A DNA stretch of 64,000 bases from Lepidostoma basale (taxonomy: Eukaryota; Arthropoda; Insecta; Trichoptera; Lepidostomatidae): NCBI GenBank assembly GCA_022606425.2, contig JAHDVF020001336.1, positions 992,001-1,056,000 of the forward strand, in the 5' to 3' direction. Each line of letters begins with the position of its first letter. The first letter of the stretch is position 1. Positions 48,401 through 53,724 of this stretch are shown one piece after another. The notes under the pieces are model-generated. The model saw only the letters and a list, made by a program, of their open reading frames with translations. It was not told the origin of the DNA and made no database searches. Position numbers and translations under genes: made by a program.

Positions 48401-49240
48401 AATCAAATATAGAATGGTCAAATAAAAAATGAAGCTGTCACATATCCGATACATTGCCGCGCTTTGAGCATAGTTGGTGCAATAAGCAGGAAAGTGAAAT
48501 ACTTGGCTCGCGGTGTGTCTTGTACCAAACATAAGTGTATTAAATGTCAATTTGCTAAGAAGTTTGGAGCTGTTTATTTTGAAGTGTAAAATTTTGTAAA
48601 ACAACATCGTATTATTAAGTCTTCACCTATCTTCAAGAGAGTCCAAGGTGTGAAAATTAATGGCAAACTTGTAATCTGAATACGAACTGCACATTATGAA
48701 ATTAATTTATGAAGTTTTTCATAAATTAATAACACTTTGTGGCAGAGTGGTAAGAGCTCTGACTTCTATACTGAAGGTCCCGGGTTCGATTCCCGGCGAT
48801 GGCAGTGTGATTGTCGCACTGTCTTTGGTCTGGTGTAGAATTCTCTTGACAATAAAATGGCGCTAGATTGGCTACCTATCACATGTCATAAGAATCAATA
48901 TAATAGCTAAAATAAATTGTATACAGTAATTGGGTCAAAACGACATGTTGTATACAAGAAAAAAAATAATAAATCAGTCACTTTCCACTTCCCAGATCTT
49001 AAATTAATTTCATCATGCGTTCTTCATTTTGTGAATATGTACGAATTATTTAACGTTTACTATTGTTTCCAGCACTCCTTTACTTCTCCGCCCGACCACT
49101 GGCTGGACATGAACATCGTGGGCCACCACCTGCACGGGCCGTACAAGGCGGACTCCGTCCTGAACTCCTTCGTCACCAACTTCCCGCCCTGGACGGCTGT
49201 CAACGCGTGGAGCGCCAGCTTTATCAGCTACATATTCTAG
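21427..49240 (+). CDS. ERMP1: Endoplasmic reticulum metallopeptidase 1 (ERMP1/Felix-ina, M28), complete, 15 exons
   Basis: Exons: 21427-21444, 24957-25497, 26327-26483, 29920-30022, 32695-32815, 33589-33708, 34777-34959, 37756-37985, 38747-38930, 40082-40212, 41300-41392, 42660-42885, 44359-44574, 46617-46798, 49073-49240. All junctions keep frame and give 890 aa (human about 904). Residues 38-60 form a first membrane span, followed by a lumenal M28 peptidase domain. Expected zinc and catalytic residues are present: H178 (NCHFDS), D190 (ASDDG), E224/E225 (NGAEEN), E251 (FINLEACG) and H327 (YVYHTKFDN). Exons 7-12 encode the multi-span membrane region; exons 12-15 encode the C-terminal lumenal domain ending FISYIF. 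The family is an ER-membrane zinc peptidase. Exon 13 is unusually GC-rich. Confidence 0.96.
21955..22140 (+). mobile_element. RTE-like LINE 3' end (family B)
   Basis: Contains AGAGGAAGACCGAGGAAAAT and ends CTGCCTACCCCTTCAGAGAG...TTAGTTAGTTA, the typical family B terminus with a (TTAG)n tail. Frames are broken. ERMP1 intron 1. Confidence 0.7.
22335..22685 (+). mobile_element. RTE-like LINE ORF tail (family B), decayed
   Basis: Degenerate version of the family B tail: LMYGNE near the start, then [18 protein letters not shown] and the [17 protein letters not shown] block, with several stops. Confidence 0.7.
22857..23061. repeat. Foldback repeat with about 40-bp arms
   Basis: TTTATAATCCACAAAATATT at 22860 is inverted at 23025-23061 (AATATTTTGTGGATTATAAA). 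The interior has AAACATGT boxes similar to the dispersed ribozyme-like repeats. Confidence 0.65.
23070..23160 (-). repeat. tRNA-derived SINE head, antisense
   Basis: On the reverse strand: GGTGGTCTAGGGGATGGAAT resembles an A box and GGGTTCAAGCCTGG a B box, spaced as in a tRNA gene. No complete tRNA fold is evident, so this is read as SINE-derived. Confidence 0.4.
23690..23890 (-). mobile_element. RTE-like LINE 3' end (family B), antisense
   Basis: Reverse complement of the family B terminus (CTGACCATCATGCCGTCTCT, GGGGTAGGCAGAAATAATGG). ERMP1 intron 1. Confidence 0.7.
24060..24420 (-). mobile_element. RTE-like LINE 3' end (family B), antisense
   Basis: Antisense family B tail from the 3' end (GGGTAGACACAGAGAATGAA) to the KIMKxSLxWFGHME region, diverged. 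Confidence 0.7.
24480..24956. other. ERMP1 intron 1, probable LINE debris
   Basis: 24495-24850 starts with TTTCTTCTTTCTGTGTCCTATCAGGTCTCCC, which resembles the antisense 3' end of the family G LINE (compare 38455-38500). The remainder is unrecognised and has no open frame. Confidence 0.35.
25570..25860. repeat. Foldback repeat A, copy split by LINE debris
   Basis: Left arm at about 25575-25615 (GTTTTCTGGAAGTTTTATTA) and right arm at 25785-25860 (GATAATGCCTTAG, GAGAAACATGTCATTCC). Between them lies a LINE tail fragment (VQRMPDLR) with a GAGAGAGA run at 25755-25770. Confidence 0.55.
26525..26820 (-). mobile_element. RTE-like reverse transcriptase fragment, antisense
   Basis: The reverse strand reads [19 protein letters not shown] and [12 protein letters not shown], a well-known end of the RT domain in RTE-like LINEs, then LGSFRK and so on with stops. 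It corresponds to the element better preserved at 54578-55145. Confidence 0.75.
26895..27145 (-). mobile_element. RTE-like LINE ORF tail (family G), antisense
   Basis: The reverse strand encodes [38 protein letters not shown], as in the copy at 41940-42330. Confidence 0.75.
27600..27900 (+). mobile_element. RTE-like LINE ORF tail (family D)
   Basis: The frame reads [36 protein letters not shown] and [18 protein letters not shown], then a stop. This is the region just after the RT domain of a BovB/RTE-like element. It abuts a mariner fragment. Confidence 0.75.
27940..28240 (+). mobile_element. mariner transposase C-terminal relic
   Basis: The frame reads [20 protein letters not shown] and [17 protein letters not shown], the C-terminal end of a mariner transposase including the third-acid PPDYHLF context. 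It then passes into the mariner 3' UTR. The 5' part is absent. Confidence 0.8.
28655..29060 (-). mobile_element. jockey-type LINE 3' end (family 1), antisense
   Basis: Begins with a TTATTAAATAAGTAAATAAA tail and runs to GCCGCGCTCTGAGCGTAGTT, matching the 3' end of the jockey element at 45215-46197. Coding frames are broken; an ATA run lies at 28840-28860. Confidence 0.6.
29640..29875 (+). mobile_element. RTE-like LINE ORF tail (family B)
   Basis: Includes [20 protein letters not shown] and the [17 protein letters not shown] block, truncated before the usual 3' end. It lies 45 bp upstream of ERMP1 exon 4. Confidence 0.75.
30066..30235 (+). repeat. tRNA-derived SINE
   Basis: TGTGGCAGAGTTATGACT (A-box-like) and GGGTTCGATTCCAGG (B box), followed by the body GTCTGTGGTCTGGTGTAGAA and TATCACATGTCATAAGAATC shared with the copy at 48735-48970. 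Confidence 0.7.
30295..30815 (-). mobile_element. RTE-like LINE ORF tail (family B), best-preserved antisense copy
   Basis: An open minus-strand frame reads [70 protein letters not shown] and ends [15 protein letters not shown]. It ends in an ACTAACTAACTAAC tail, the antisense of (TTAG)n. It begins 270 bp after ERMP1 exon 4. Confidence 0.85.
30820..31295. other. ERMP1 intron 4, no recognisable element
   Basis: AT-rich sequence with AAT repeats at its start; no coding frame or clear repeat. Confidence 0.4.
31300..31795 (+). mobile_element. RTE-like LINE ORF tail (family B)
   Basis: Decayed copy: [17 protein letters not shown], then [17 protein letters not shown] and a complete 3' end CTTTCTGCCTACCTCTCTGG...TTAGCTAGTTAGTTAG. 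Confidence 0.75.
31800..32229. other. ERMP1 intron 4, no recognisable element
   Basis: AT-rich, with several poly(T) runs; nothing supported. Confidence 0.4.
32230..32345 (-). mobile_element. jockey/CR1-like LINE family E 3' end, antisense
   Basis: AAATCAAATCAAATC tail followed by GGCATCTATTGAGAACAGAT, as in 41440-41530 and 52530-52610. Confidence 0.6.
32346..32620 (+). mobile_element. RTE-like LINE 3' end (family G)
   Basis: One frame reads [53 protein letters not shown], followed by an AAGAAGAAAAA tail. It ends 75 bp before ERMP1 exon 5. Confidence 0.8.
32837..33509 (+). mobile_element. Tigger deletion derivative with N-terminal transposase fragment
   Basis: Inverted ends CAGTACACTCCCGATTTTCC (left) and, read inward from the right, CAGTACACTCCCAATTTAAT; TA flanks both. 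Inside, an ORF from 33136 reads [19 protein letters not shown] and [15 protein letters not shown], the CENP-B N-terminal helix-turn-helix. The remainder of the transposase is deleted. It starts 21 bp after the end of ERMP1 exon 5. Confidence 0.88.
33745..34160 (+). mobile_element. RTE-like LINE ORF tail (family C) with ribozyme-like 3' part
   Basis: The frame reads [59 protein letters not shown]. From about 34078 another repeat begins: CTGAAGA, a weak stem, then CGAAAC (34083-34109). It starts 37 bp after ERMP1 exon 6. Confidence 0.75.
34175..34700 (-). mobile_element. RTE-like LINE ORF tail (family B), antisense
   Basis: The minus strand encodes [60 protein letters not shown] and ends with the antisense (TTAG)n tail. 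It lies 77 bp before ERMP1 exon 7. Confidence 0.85.
35062..35500. other. ERMP1 intron 7, no recognisable gene
   Basis: AT-rich with imperfect internal repeats of a CGGTGGATACGTGGAACATA-like unit (about 35165-35365, three to four copies). Confidence 0.5.
35500..35665 (+). mobile_element. RTE family B 3' end with altered 5' part
   Basis: GGAGATGCCTATTGGTGGCG, CGTCTCCCGCGGGGCGAAAA, then the usual family B terminus and a (TTAG)n tail. The same composite occurs at 50195-50370, so it moves as a unit, possibly a LINE-mobilised short element. Confidence 0.6.
35822..35960. repeat. Repeat with possible TTAA-type terminus
   Basis: Begins TTAACCCTTTCATGGCCGC, similar in form to the TTAA-element ends at 3249 and 51056. 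It shares its next 110 bases with 12625-12740. The other end was not found; the mariner at 36201 may interrupt it. Confidence 0.4.
36201..37264 (-). mobile_element. mariner element, internally deleted
   Basis: 30-bp inverted ends (TTAGGTGTATAACTTTGCTT on the left; TTAGGTGTATAACTTTACTT inward from the right) with TA at 36199-36200 and 37265-37266. The transposase lies on the minus strand. 37096-36581 encodes the N-terminal DNA-binding part ([33 protein letters not shown]) up to the first catalytic box [11 protein letters not shown]. 36584-36306 encodes the second acid context [13 protein letters not shown] and the third, [11 protein letters not shown]. The segment between them is deleted and the frame is shifted, so the copy is non-autonomous. 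Confidence 0.93.
37270..37755. other. ERMP1 intron 7, 3' part, with DNA-transposon debris
   Basis: AT-rich. CGGACTTTTACTG-TA at about 37647-37660 looks like one Tigger-type end without a partner. 37668-37725 matches the 3' end of the SINE at 48735-48970 (TTGTATACAATAATTGGGTT). Confidence 0.4.
38002..38278. repeat. 30-bp minisatellite, about nine units
   Basis: Units of ACATACACTCAATCATTTGG plus TTAATATTCC follow one another without spacers. Because the period is a multiple of three, it stays open in several frames (NIPHTLNHL repeats), but it is intronic, beginning 17 bp after the exon 8 donor. Confidence 0.9.
38340..38440. repeat. Foldback repeat A, short copy
   Basis: GGCATCAAATGCCCTTCAAT, TTTGGTAATGCGTTTGCAAG, GCAAAACATGACATAGC and AAAACTTCTAGAAAAC match the arm and centre of the copy at 9884-10028. 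Confidence 0.6.
38455..38640 (-). mobile_element. RTE-like LINE 3' end (family G), antisense
   Basis: Begins CTTCTTCTCCTTTCGGTGTC and reads, on the reverse strand, [20 protein letters not shown] sequence with [20 protein letters not shown] ending. Lies upstream of ERMP1 exon 9. Confidence 0.65.
39060..39140 (+). mobile_element. RTE-like LINE 3' scrap
   Basis: GGAGTCGGGTGAAAAAGGTT, GAGGCCCTATGCGCTAC is a diverged copy of the terminus at 41040-41090. Confidence 0.45.
39477..40026. mobile_element. hAT-like non-autonomous element, 5'-eroded copy
   Basis: Its body aligns with 43120-43860 (TTTCTGCACATAACGTAAAT, ATCTTCTGGTATATATGCA, TTTTAAGGCAAGCCCGGCTT). It ends GTACCGCCACT like that copy, but lacks its left end and a segment. 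It lies 56 bp before ERMP1 exon 10. Confidence 0.7.
40430..40830 (-). mobile_element. jockey/CR1-like LINE family E, antisense
   Basis: The minus strand reads [57 protein letters not shown] and ends ISEGTIKGQ...ESILSS. Confidence 0.8.
40890..41110 (+). mobile_element. RTE-like LINE 3' end (family F)
   Basis: [20 protein letters not shown], then [13 protein letters not shown] and an AAAAAGAAGAAAAAGAAGA tail. Confidence 0.6.
41440..41940 (-). mobile_element. jockey/CR1-like LINE family E 3' end, antisense
   Basis: A short AATCAAATCAAATCAG tail at 41440, then the antisense of the [14 protein letters not shown] and [20 protein letters not shown] region. Located after ERMP1 exon 11. Confidence 0.8.
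41940..42360 (+). mobile_element. RTE-like LINE ORF tail (family G)
   Basis: The open frame reads [77 protein letters not shown], then a stop and an AAGAAGAAGAAGAA tail. Confidence 0.85.
42366..42595 (+). mobile_element. RTE-like LINE 3' end (family B)
   Basis: [52 protein letters not shown], then GTTAGTTAGTT. It ends about 65 bp before ERMP1 exon 12. Confidence 0.8.
43079..43870. mobile_element. hAT-like non-autonomous element with 8-bp target duplication
   Basis: ACTAAGTG is duplicated exactly at 43071-43078 and 43871-43878. Ends are CAGCGGCGTGCC (left) and, inward from the right, CAGTGGCGGTACATCC. An 8-bp duplication with CAGNGGCG ends is typical of hAT. The 792-bp body has no transposase frame; a GGCAAG motif recurs near both ends. 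Confidence 0.88.
43998..44220 (+). repeat. MITE family K, single-ended copy
   Basis: AATTGTATCTCAATAGAGACGAAG (24 bp, split here as AATTGTATCTCAATAGAGAC then GAAG) followed by GTGTTTACAGGACTTGTGAC and CATTGGTTGGGTTAAGCGCA. It matches the inverted arm at 56100-56215 and the copy at 62806-63000. Confidence 0.6.
44645..45175 (+). mobile_element. RTE-like LINE ORF tail (family B), internally deleted
   Basis: Reads [37 protein letters not shown], [16 protein letters not shown], then jumps to [20 protein letters not shown]. It ends with the standard terminus. The MCGxxVYDR segment is missing. It begins 70 bp after ERMP1 exon 13. Confidence 0.8.
45215..46197 (-). mobile_element. jockey-type LINE, 5'-truncated (family 1), antisense
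   Basis: The minus-strand frame from 46197 reads [80 protein letters not shown] and ends at 45503. This is the C-terminal third of ORF2. The 3' UTR runs to a TTTTATTTTATTTTATTT tail at 45215-45240. Confidence 0.88.
46960..47098 (+). mobile_element. RTE-like LINE 3' scrap
   Basis: Plus-strand copy of the antisense tail at 12958-13090 (GTCAGATTGGAGGGTCGAAG, GGCTCGATATGGGCTGTAG). Confidence 0.6.
47217..47720 (+). mobile_element. Tc1/mariner-type deletion derivative with N-terminal transposase ORF
   Basis: Ends TAGGCTGTTTTTTTTAGAGG (left) and, inward from the right, CAGGATGTTTTTTTTAGAGG; TA at both flanks. The ORF at 47328-47633 ([40 protein letters not shown]) is the N-terminal helix-turn-helix of a mariner-like transposase. 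After about residue 70 it departs from the family, so the catalytic domain is deleted. Confidence 0.8.
47725..48715 (-). mobile_element. Nested jockey-type LINEs, antisense
   Basis: Outer copy, family 1: 48715-48430 ([33 protein letters not shown]) and its 3' part at 47725-47815. A second jockey-type fragment lies between (about 47815-48425): [56 protein letters not shown]. The minus-strand frame 48607-48077 crosses the junction and is a chimera, not a gene. Confidence 0.75.
48735..48970 (+). repeat. tRNA-derived SINE, full copy
   Basis: Head with A box TGGCAGAGTGGTAAGAGC and B box GGGTTCGATTCCCGG, body GTCTTTGGTCTGGTGTAGAA, and 3' part TTGTATACAAG followed by an A-rich tail. Copies or pieces: 30066-30235, 37668-37725 and 51297-51380 (antisense). 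Confidence 0.8.
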
Positions 49241-49511
49241 TCCCCCGATACGTCTGTTTTTTTATTCATATGCTTTGTGATAATTATTTCTAATTAATTG
49301 GAAACCAATCAAGTTTTTTTAAATAACACATTCAATCTTAGTCCCTGCGCTTATCTGGGTAATTTTTGACTAGTGAAATGACAGTAAAAAAAATTGCAAC
49401 CAATTTATTTACAATTTGCCTTTTAATAGCAGTTTATATTGATCTCATATATCATGAAGGTTCACATATAAAATTGTATATTAATTGATTATTAATTTTT
49501 GATAAACTTAA

Positions 49512-50047
49512 GGGGGTATTCTGGTCTAGACGCCCGAATTTAAGGTTTTTTTTCAGATGCTATAAAAAAAAAACTCTAAATATTTTTACCATCCATTTTT
49601 TCATATATTTTTAATTGATATTTCATCAATATAAAAAAGTACAATTATAAATAAAAAAAATCCATAATCCAAAAAGGTTCAGGCTGGCAAAGTGGGGGTC
49701 ACAAAAAATAGTACAATTTCAATTTATTCAAAAAAATTATAAACATTACAGAATAATATCGATTCCCAATTGTTTATAATCACAATATACAAAATAATAA
49801 TAACTCTCTCAATAATTTTCTCAGCCTCGTACAATTTTCGACCTTCCATGAAGTCGATTTTCATAATGTGGACTCTTCCCAAGTAATCAGAGCCTACCGT
49901 AGGTCTATCGTTCATTCGTCAGGCTGGACAGATTTAGTCGGTGCGTCAAGAAAATAGTTAGAAAATATTCAGAATTTCAGAAAATCCTCTAAGAGGTCTA
50001 AACTTAGACAAATAGATTTTTTAAATTTTCTACACTAGAATACCCCC
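49512..50047. mobile_element. TTAA-flanked MITE (GGGGGTATTCT ends)
   Basis: TTAA at 49508-49511 and 50048-50051 flanks inverted ends GGGGGTATTCTGGTCTAGA and, inward from the right, GGGGGTATTCTAGTGTAGA. No coding frame. TTAA duplication suggests piggyBac mobilisation. It begins about 270 bp after the ERMP1 stop and may contribute a 3' UTR or poly(A) signal (AATAAA at 49650). Confidence 0.8.
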
Positions 50048-50084
50048 TTAAGACGTACTGTGGAATTCCATTATGACGTTTTTT

Positions 50085-50180
50085 TAAGAATTAAAACACT
50101 GTTTCTTCCACTTTTGAGTTTATTTTTCTCCACTTTTAGTTTTATACCGTCATCATCCGGAGAACAATATAAACATAAAA
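50085..50180 (-). repeat. Dispersed repeat, ribozyme-like family, antisense
   Basis: CACTTTTGAGTTTATTTTTC and CATCATCCGGAGAACAATAT match 14790-14870 (antisense), but the GAAAC box is altered. Confidence 0.4.
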
Positions 50181-50194
50181 TTTATGTCGTTTTC

Positions 50195-50370
50195 TTGGAG
50201 ATGCCTATCGGTGGCGATGAGGTTCACAACCAATCACACCGCGTCTCCCGAGGGGGCGAAAAGAGAAGAATGGAGTGCCGCATCGATTAAATTGTGGTTT
50301 AAAGTGTGGCAGTTCATTATTTCTGCCTACCCCTTCGGAGAGACGGCGTGATGGTTAGTTAGTTAGTTTT
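50195..50370 (+). mobile_element. RTE family B 3' composite
   Basis: Same unit as 35500-35665 (GGAGATGCCTATCGGTGGCG ... CCTACCCCTTCGGAGAGACG ... TTAGTTAGTT). Confidence 0.6.
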
Positions 50371-51083
50371 CTGGGGTGAAAAACATTATAAACACGTCGA
50401 GAAAAATAACACAGAAGTGAAAAAAGCAGTATTCTAATTAATAAAAAAAATCGTAATTGATTATTGTCTCCTACTTATAAAAATCTGCAGTTTTTTTAAA
50501 TTATTATTTGATCAAATTCATGCCAAATATCTAATTTATATTTCGCCATTGTACGATTGTTGCATTTGTACACTCCTTACAATGCGATCTTATAATTTTG
50601 AAAATACGTAATATCGGTATCTGTATTGATTTGTAGTTTATATCTTTTCGTAAAGTGATTCAGATATATCTAATGTCAGATTAATTGAGAACATAAATTT
50701 GATCTGCGTTTTCTTTTCCACATGCATTTCACTCATCTGAATTCTACAATTCTTGTTGTGTTGTATACAAGGTAAAGTTTTTCTAGATAGAAAAATTGTT
50801 TAAAAAATTAGAGACATTGTCATCTCAAAAGGTGTTATGCCGTATTTGTGTTTTTAAGAAACCGATTGTACTTGCTACGTACATAGTATTCTTTCGACAT
50901 AAACAATTAAAAATAATATATATCCATAAAACAAATTAGTTTCACGAGTCTTGTAAAAGGTTTTTATAATTGTGTATGTAATAAGGCTTTTGGGCTTTCT
51001 TTTTTTTAAATATATTATTTTATCGATTAGGTGTAACGAGCTTTGGTGTTTGTCATTAACCCCTATTGTGCGGCTGGCTACAT

Positions 51084-51555
51084 TTGCATTCCCAATAAAA
51101 TAGTTTTGCTCTGCGTAAACTACATTTGCAGTCCAATCAAAGGATTCAAACTGTGCAAACAATATTCGCAGTCCAATCAAAGGTTTAAAAACTGCGACAA
51201 ACTACATTTGTAGTCTAATAAAATAGTTTTGCTCTGCGTAAACTACATTTGCAGTCCAATTAAATAGTTTTGCTCTGCGTAAACTACATTTTTTTTTTGT
51301 ATACAACTGCCATCGCCGGGAATCGAACCCGGGACCTTTGGTATGGAAGTCAGAGCTCTTACCACTCTGCCACGGAGGTCGTCAATAATTTGCAGTCCAA
51401 TAAAATAGTTTTGCTCTGCGTAAACTACTGCAGTCCAATAAAATGGTTTCACACTGCGCAGACTACGTTTGCAGTCCAATAAAATGGTTTCTCACTGCGC
51501 GGACTACGTTTGCAGTTAAATAAAATGGTTTCACACTGCGCAGACTACATTTATA
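51084..51555. repeat. Tandem satellite-like array, period about 41 bp
   Basis: Ten or so imperfect units of CTACATTTGCAGTCCAATAA plus AATAGTTTTGCTCTGCGTAA. Later units change to CACACTGCGCAGACTACG. The array lies wholly inside the TTAA element. Confidence 0.85.
51297..51380 (-). repeat. tRNA-derived SINE, short form, antisense
   Basis: Reverse strand: GTGGCAGAGTGGTAAGAGCT, GGGTTCGATTCCCGGCGATG, then directly TTGTATACAAAAAAAAAA. The SINE body seen at 48800-48930 is missing, so head and 3' end are joined. Confidence 0.75.
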
Positions 51556-51784
51556 GCTTCTGTATGATTGTATTTTATAAAACTTTTTATTTTAGTTCCT
51601 TACTATTAAAGTGTGCGCAATATTATGATAAATCTGTAATTTTTTATAGTTAGCTTTGAGAACAATATATGCTCTGGAGATTTATATCTTTCTCCCAATG
51701 ATGAAGGTGTAAAACCTTTGAAACATGTCGAGTAAAATAATCTCAAAAGCTTCGAATGAAATCAGCCGCACAATGAGGGTTAAT

Positions 51785-52525
51785 AAGCATGCAATAAAAT
51801 ATTTTTGAATACTTTTGCAAGGTTTTTGTCCGTAGTTATAGATTTTATTGTTATTTGTAACGGTTAGAAACGTTGAATTGCTCAAAAGATTAACTTTTTT
51901 ACTTCCCCCCCGATCCCCTAGTTTATGCAAACTAATTGTGACTACGGAAGTAATGTAGAAAATATAATTATATTACATTCTTATAGATTTTAGATTAGTG
52001 AAATAAGTATAAAAAATTGCTCAATATATGGGTTTAATCATGTTCTTTGTATGTTATGTTTGTTGTTTTTTATATTTTTATTTTCAATTATTTTTAATCA
52101 GCTGTTTGTAATGTTACGACACACATACGTACTGTTTTATTGTAATTTAAAATGAGAAGACGTTAAACATATTCATCGCCATTGCAGTCACCGGTGATTG
52201 AATCAGATGTACTTTATATTGACATCACGGCCGATGCCAAAAAATGATTTGTAATAAATTGTATTCATAATTGAGGGCTGGATATAAACAAAGGTGCCAA
52301 GTATAAAAAAAATAAAAAATTAGATTTTGATCCCAATTGGTGTTAAATATAAAGGTTAAGTGCAGAGGTGCAAAGTGATTGAATAATATATTGTAGTTCA
52401 AACATCACCCTAAAGATGTCACCATTGGTATATGACATATGTACTGTTTATATTTTTCTTTGTTTTATAGTCCATTGTTTTGGCTGAAACACTGATACTT
52501 CAACATAGTTAACTTTTAAAATTTA
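51785..52525. other. Intergenic, no recognisable gene
   Basis: AT-rich. No open frame of note; nothing repeated that I can see. Confidence 0.4.
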
Positions 52526-52529
52526 TAAA

Positions 52530-52800
52530 TCAAATCAAATCAGTTTATTTCATCAACAGACATTACAAGATTATTTTTTAAGGCGTCTATTGAGAACAGG
52601 TAAAATAATGTATTGTGTATAGTATACTACCAGAAACGCATGAGAGATGGTTCCACATTAGGAAGACTCCTGTCTCTCCAGAATAAAGAGTATTTGCCTT
52701 CTGAACCTTCTTTCACTAATATGAAAGACGTCGATCTCCGAGGAGACCGCCTTCAGAAGATTAATTGCTCTTCCCACCGGTGTTACCAGAGGCTGTTATG
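52530..52800 (-). mobile_element. jockey/CR1-like LINE family E 3' end, antisense
   Basis: AAATCAAATCAGTTTATTTC tail, then the antisense of the [14 protein letters not shown] region, truncated at 52800. Confidence 0.7.
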
Positions 52801-52974
52801 ATATCAAAAATTTTATTATTCACTTTTTGGGAGTATCGTGACACTTAATTAAGATTATAACAATACTTTTTAATATCTATTATGTATAGTTTTCCTTTCT
52901 AATCACTGTTTTTTCCCACCTTTGTTTTATTTGTTTGTAAAGTTGTCAACAGATTTCAAATATTTAATTTAAAC

Positions 52975-53370
52975 TAACTAACTAGCTATTACGCCGTTTC
53001 TCCGGAGGGGTATGCAGAGAGGATGGACCACCATACCGTTCTGTCCCAATATACCTCTCTTGCTTCCTCCAAATTCATACATTGTAACATGCACGTTCTT
53101 TGATTTTTCTGACTTTGAATGTGGCCGTCTTTCAGTATTTGATTAATTTGGTCATGTAATGCTTTCCTTGGTCTTCCACGACTTCTCTTTCCACGCACAC
53201 TGCTTGTATACAACATTTTAACCATTCTTATTTAATTTTACTTATGATGATGCAATCATCTGCCTTATATTTCTTCCTTATTTCATTGTTCAGTATTCTA
53301 TCATTTATCATTTTCCCTCACATTCTTCTCTGTGATCTCATTTCTATGGCATTTATCCGTAGAAATGAGA
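52975..53370 (-). mobile_element. RTE-like LINE ORF tail (family B), antisense
   Basis: Minus strand 53225-52989 encodes [39 protein letters not shown]-like end; upstream parts are degraded. It is of the same subfamily as 30295-30815 (TSSV variant). Confidence 0.75.
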
Positions 53371-53394
53371 AGTCTTTTAATTTGTATCTTTAGT

Positions 53395-53475
53395 TGTTTG
53401 TAACACCTGATGATGCTAACATCGGTTGGCGAAAGAGCTGTCGCGACACTCTCAAAAAGTGAATAATAAAAATCA
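53395..53475 (+). ncRNA. Hammerhead-ribozyme-like core, Penelope-type
   Basis: CTGATGA at 53407-53413, stem II GCTAAC/GTTGGC (53415-53420 with 53425-53430, one G-T wobble), loop ATCG, then GAAA at 53431-53434 and a GTC at about 53441-53443. This spacing fits the conserved core of minimal hammerhead ribozymes known in Penelope-like elements. Whether helices I and III form is not certain. Confidence 0.45.
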
Positions 53476-53534
53476 TGATATCATTATTATTATTACTTTT
53501 GATGACTTCTATTTTAAGTGCACCGTTTTTTAAA

Positions 53535-53720
53535 ATCAATTACTCCAAGGCCGCACTACCAAAAGACTGACCGAACAGTGCAGTCTTTAGAAGTTTCCTT
53601 AATTTAACCTCACTCTCCTCATACTTAATACTAACATGGAGGCTATTCCACTCCAACGGACCCGCAATGCTGAAAGCACGATCATAGAAACTTGCTTTAT
53701 TGGCTCTGACTGGAATTGTT
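53535..53720 (-). mobile_element. CR1/jockey-like LINE C-terminal end, antisense
   Basis: The reverse strand reads ASFYDRAFSIAGPLEWNSLH, SEVKLRKLLKTALFGQSF, a typical AxxxWNxLP-type C-terminus of CR1/jockey ORF2, then a stop. Confidence 0.65.
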
Positions 53721-53724
53721 ATCT

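Larger units (their letters stand above)
51060..51779. mobile_element. piggyBac-like TTAA element built around a tandem array
   Basis: TTAA at 51056-51059 and 51780-51783. Ends: CCCCTATTGTGCGGCTGGCT (left) and, inward from the right, CCCTCATTGTGCGGCTGAT. The core 51090-51550 is a tandem array of a roughly 41-bp unit (GCAGTCCAATAAAATAGTTT, then TGCTCTGCGTAAACTACATT), interrupted by a SINE at 51297-51380. A ribozyme-like box lies at 51695-51735. No ORF. Confidence 0.8.

Noticed and set aside
48077..48607. 176-codon minus-strand ORF as a gene
   Set aside because: It is a chimera of two nested jockey fragments.
48740..48805. Possible tRNA gene with perfect B box
   Set aside because: The acceptor arm does not pair, and the body and tail are shared with other dispersed copies, so it is a SINE head.
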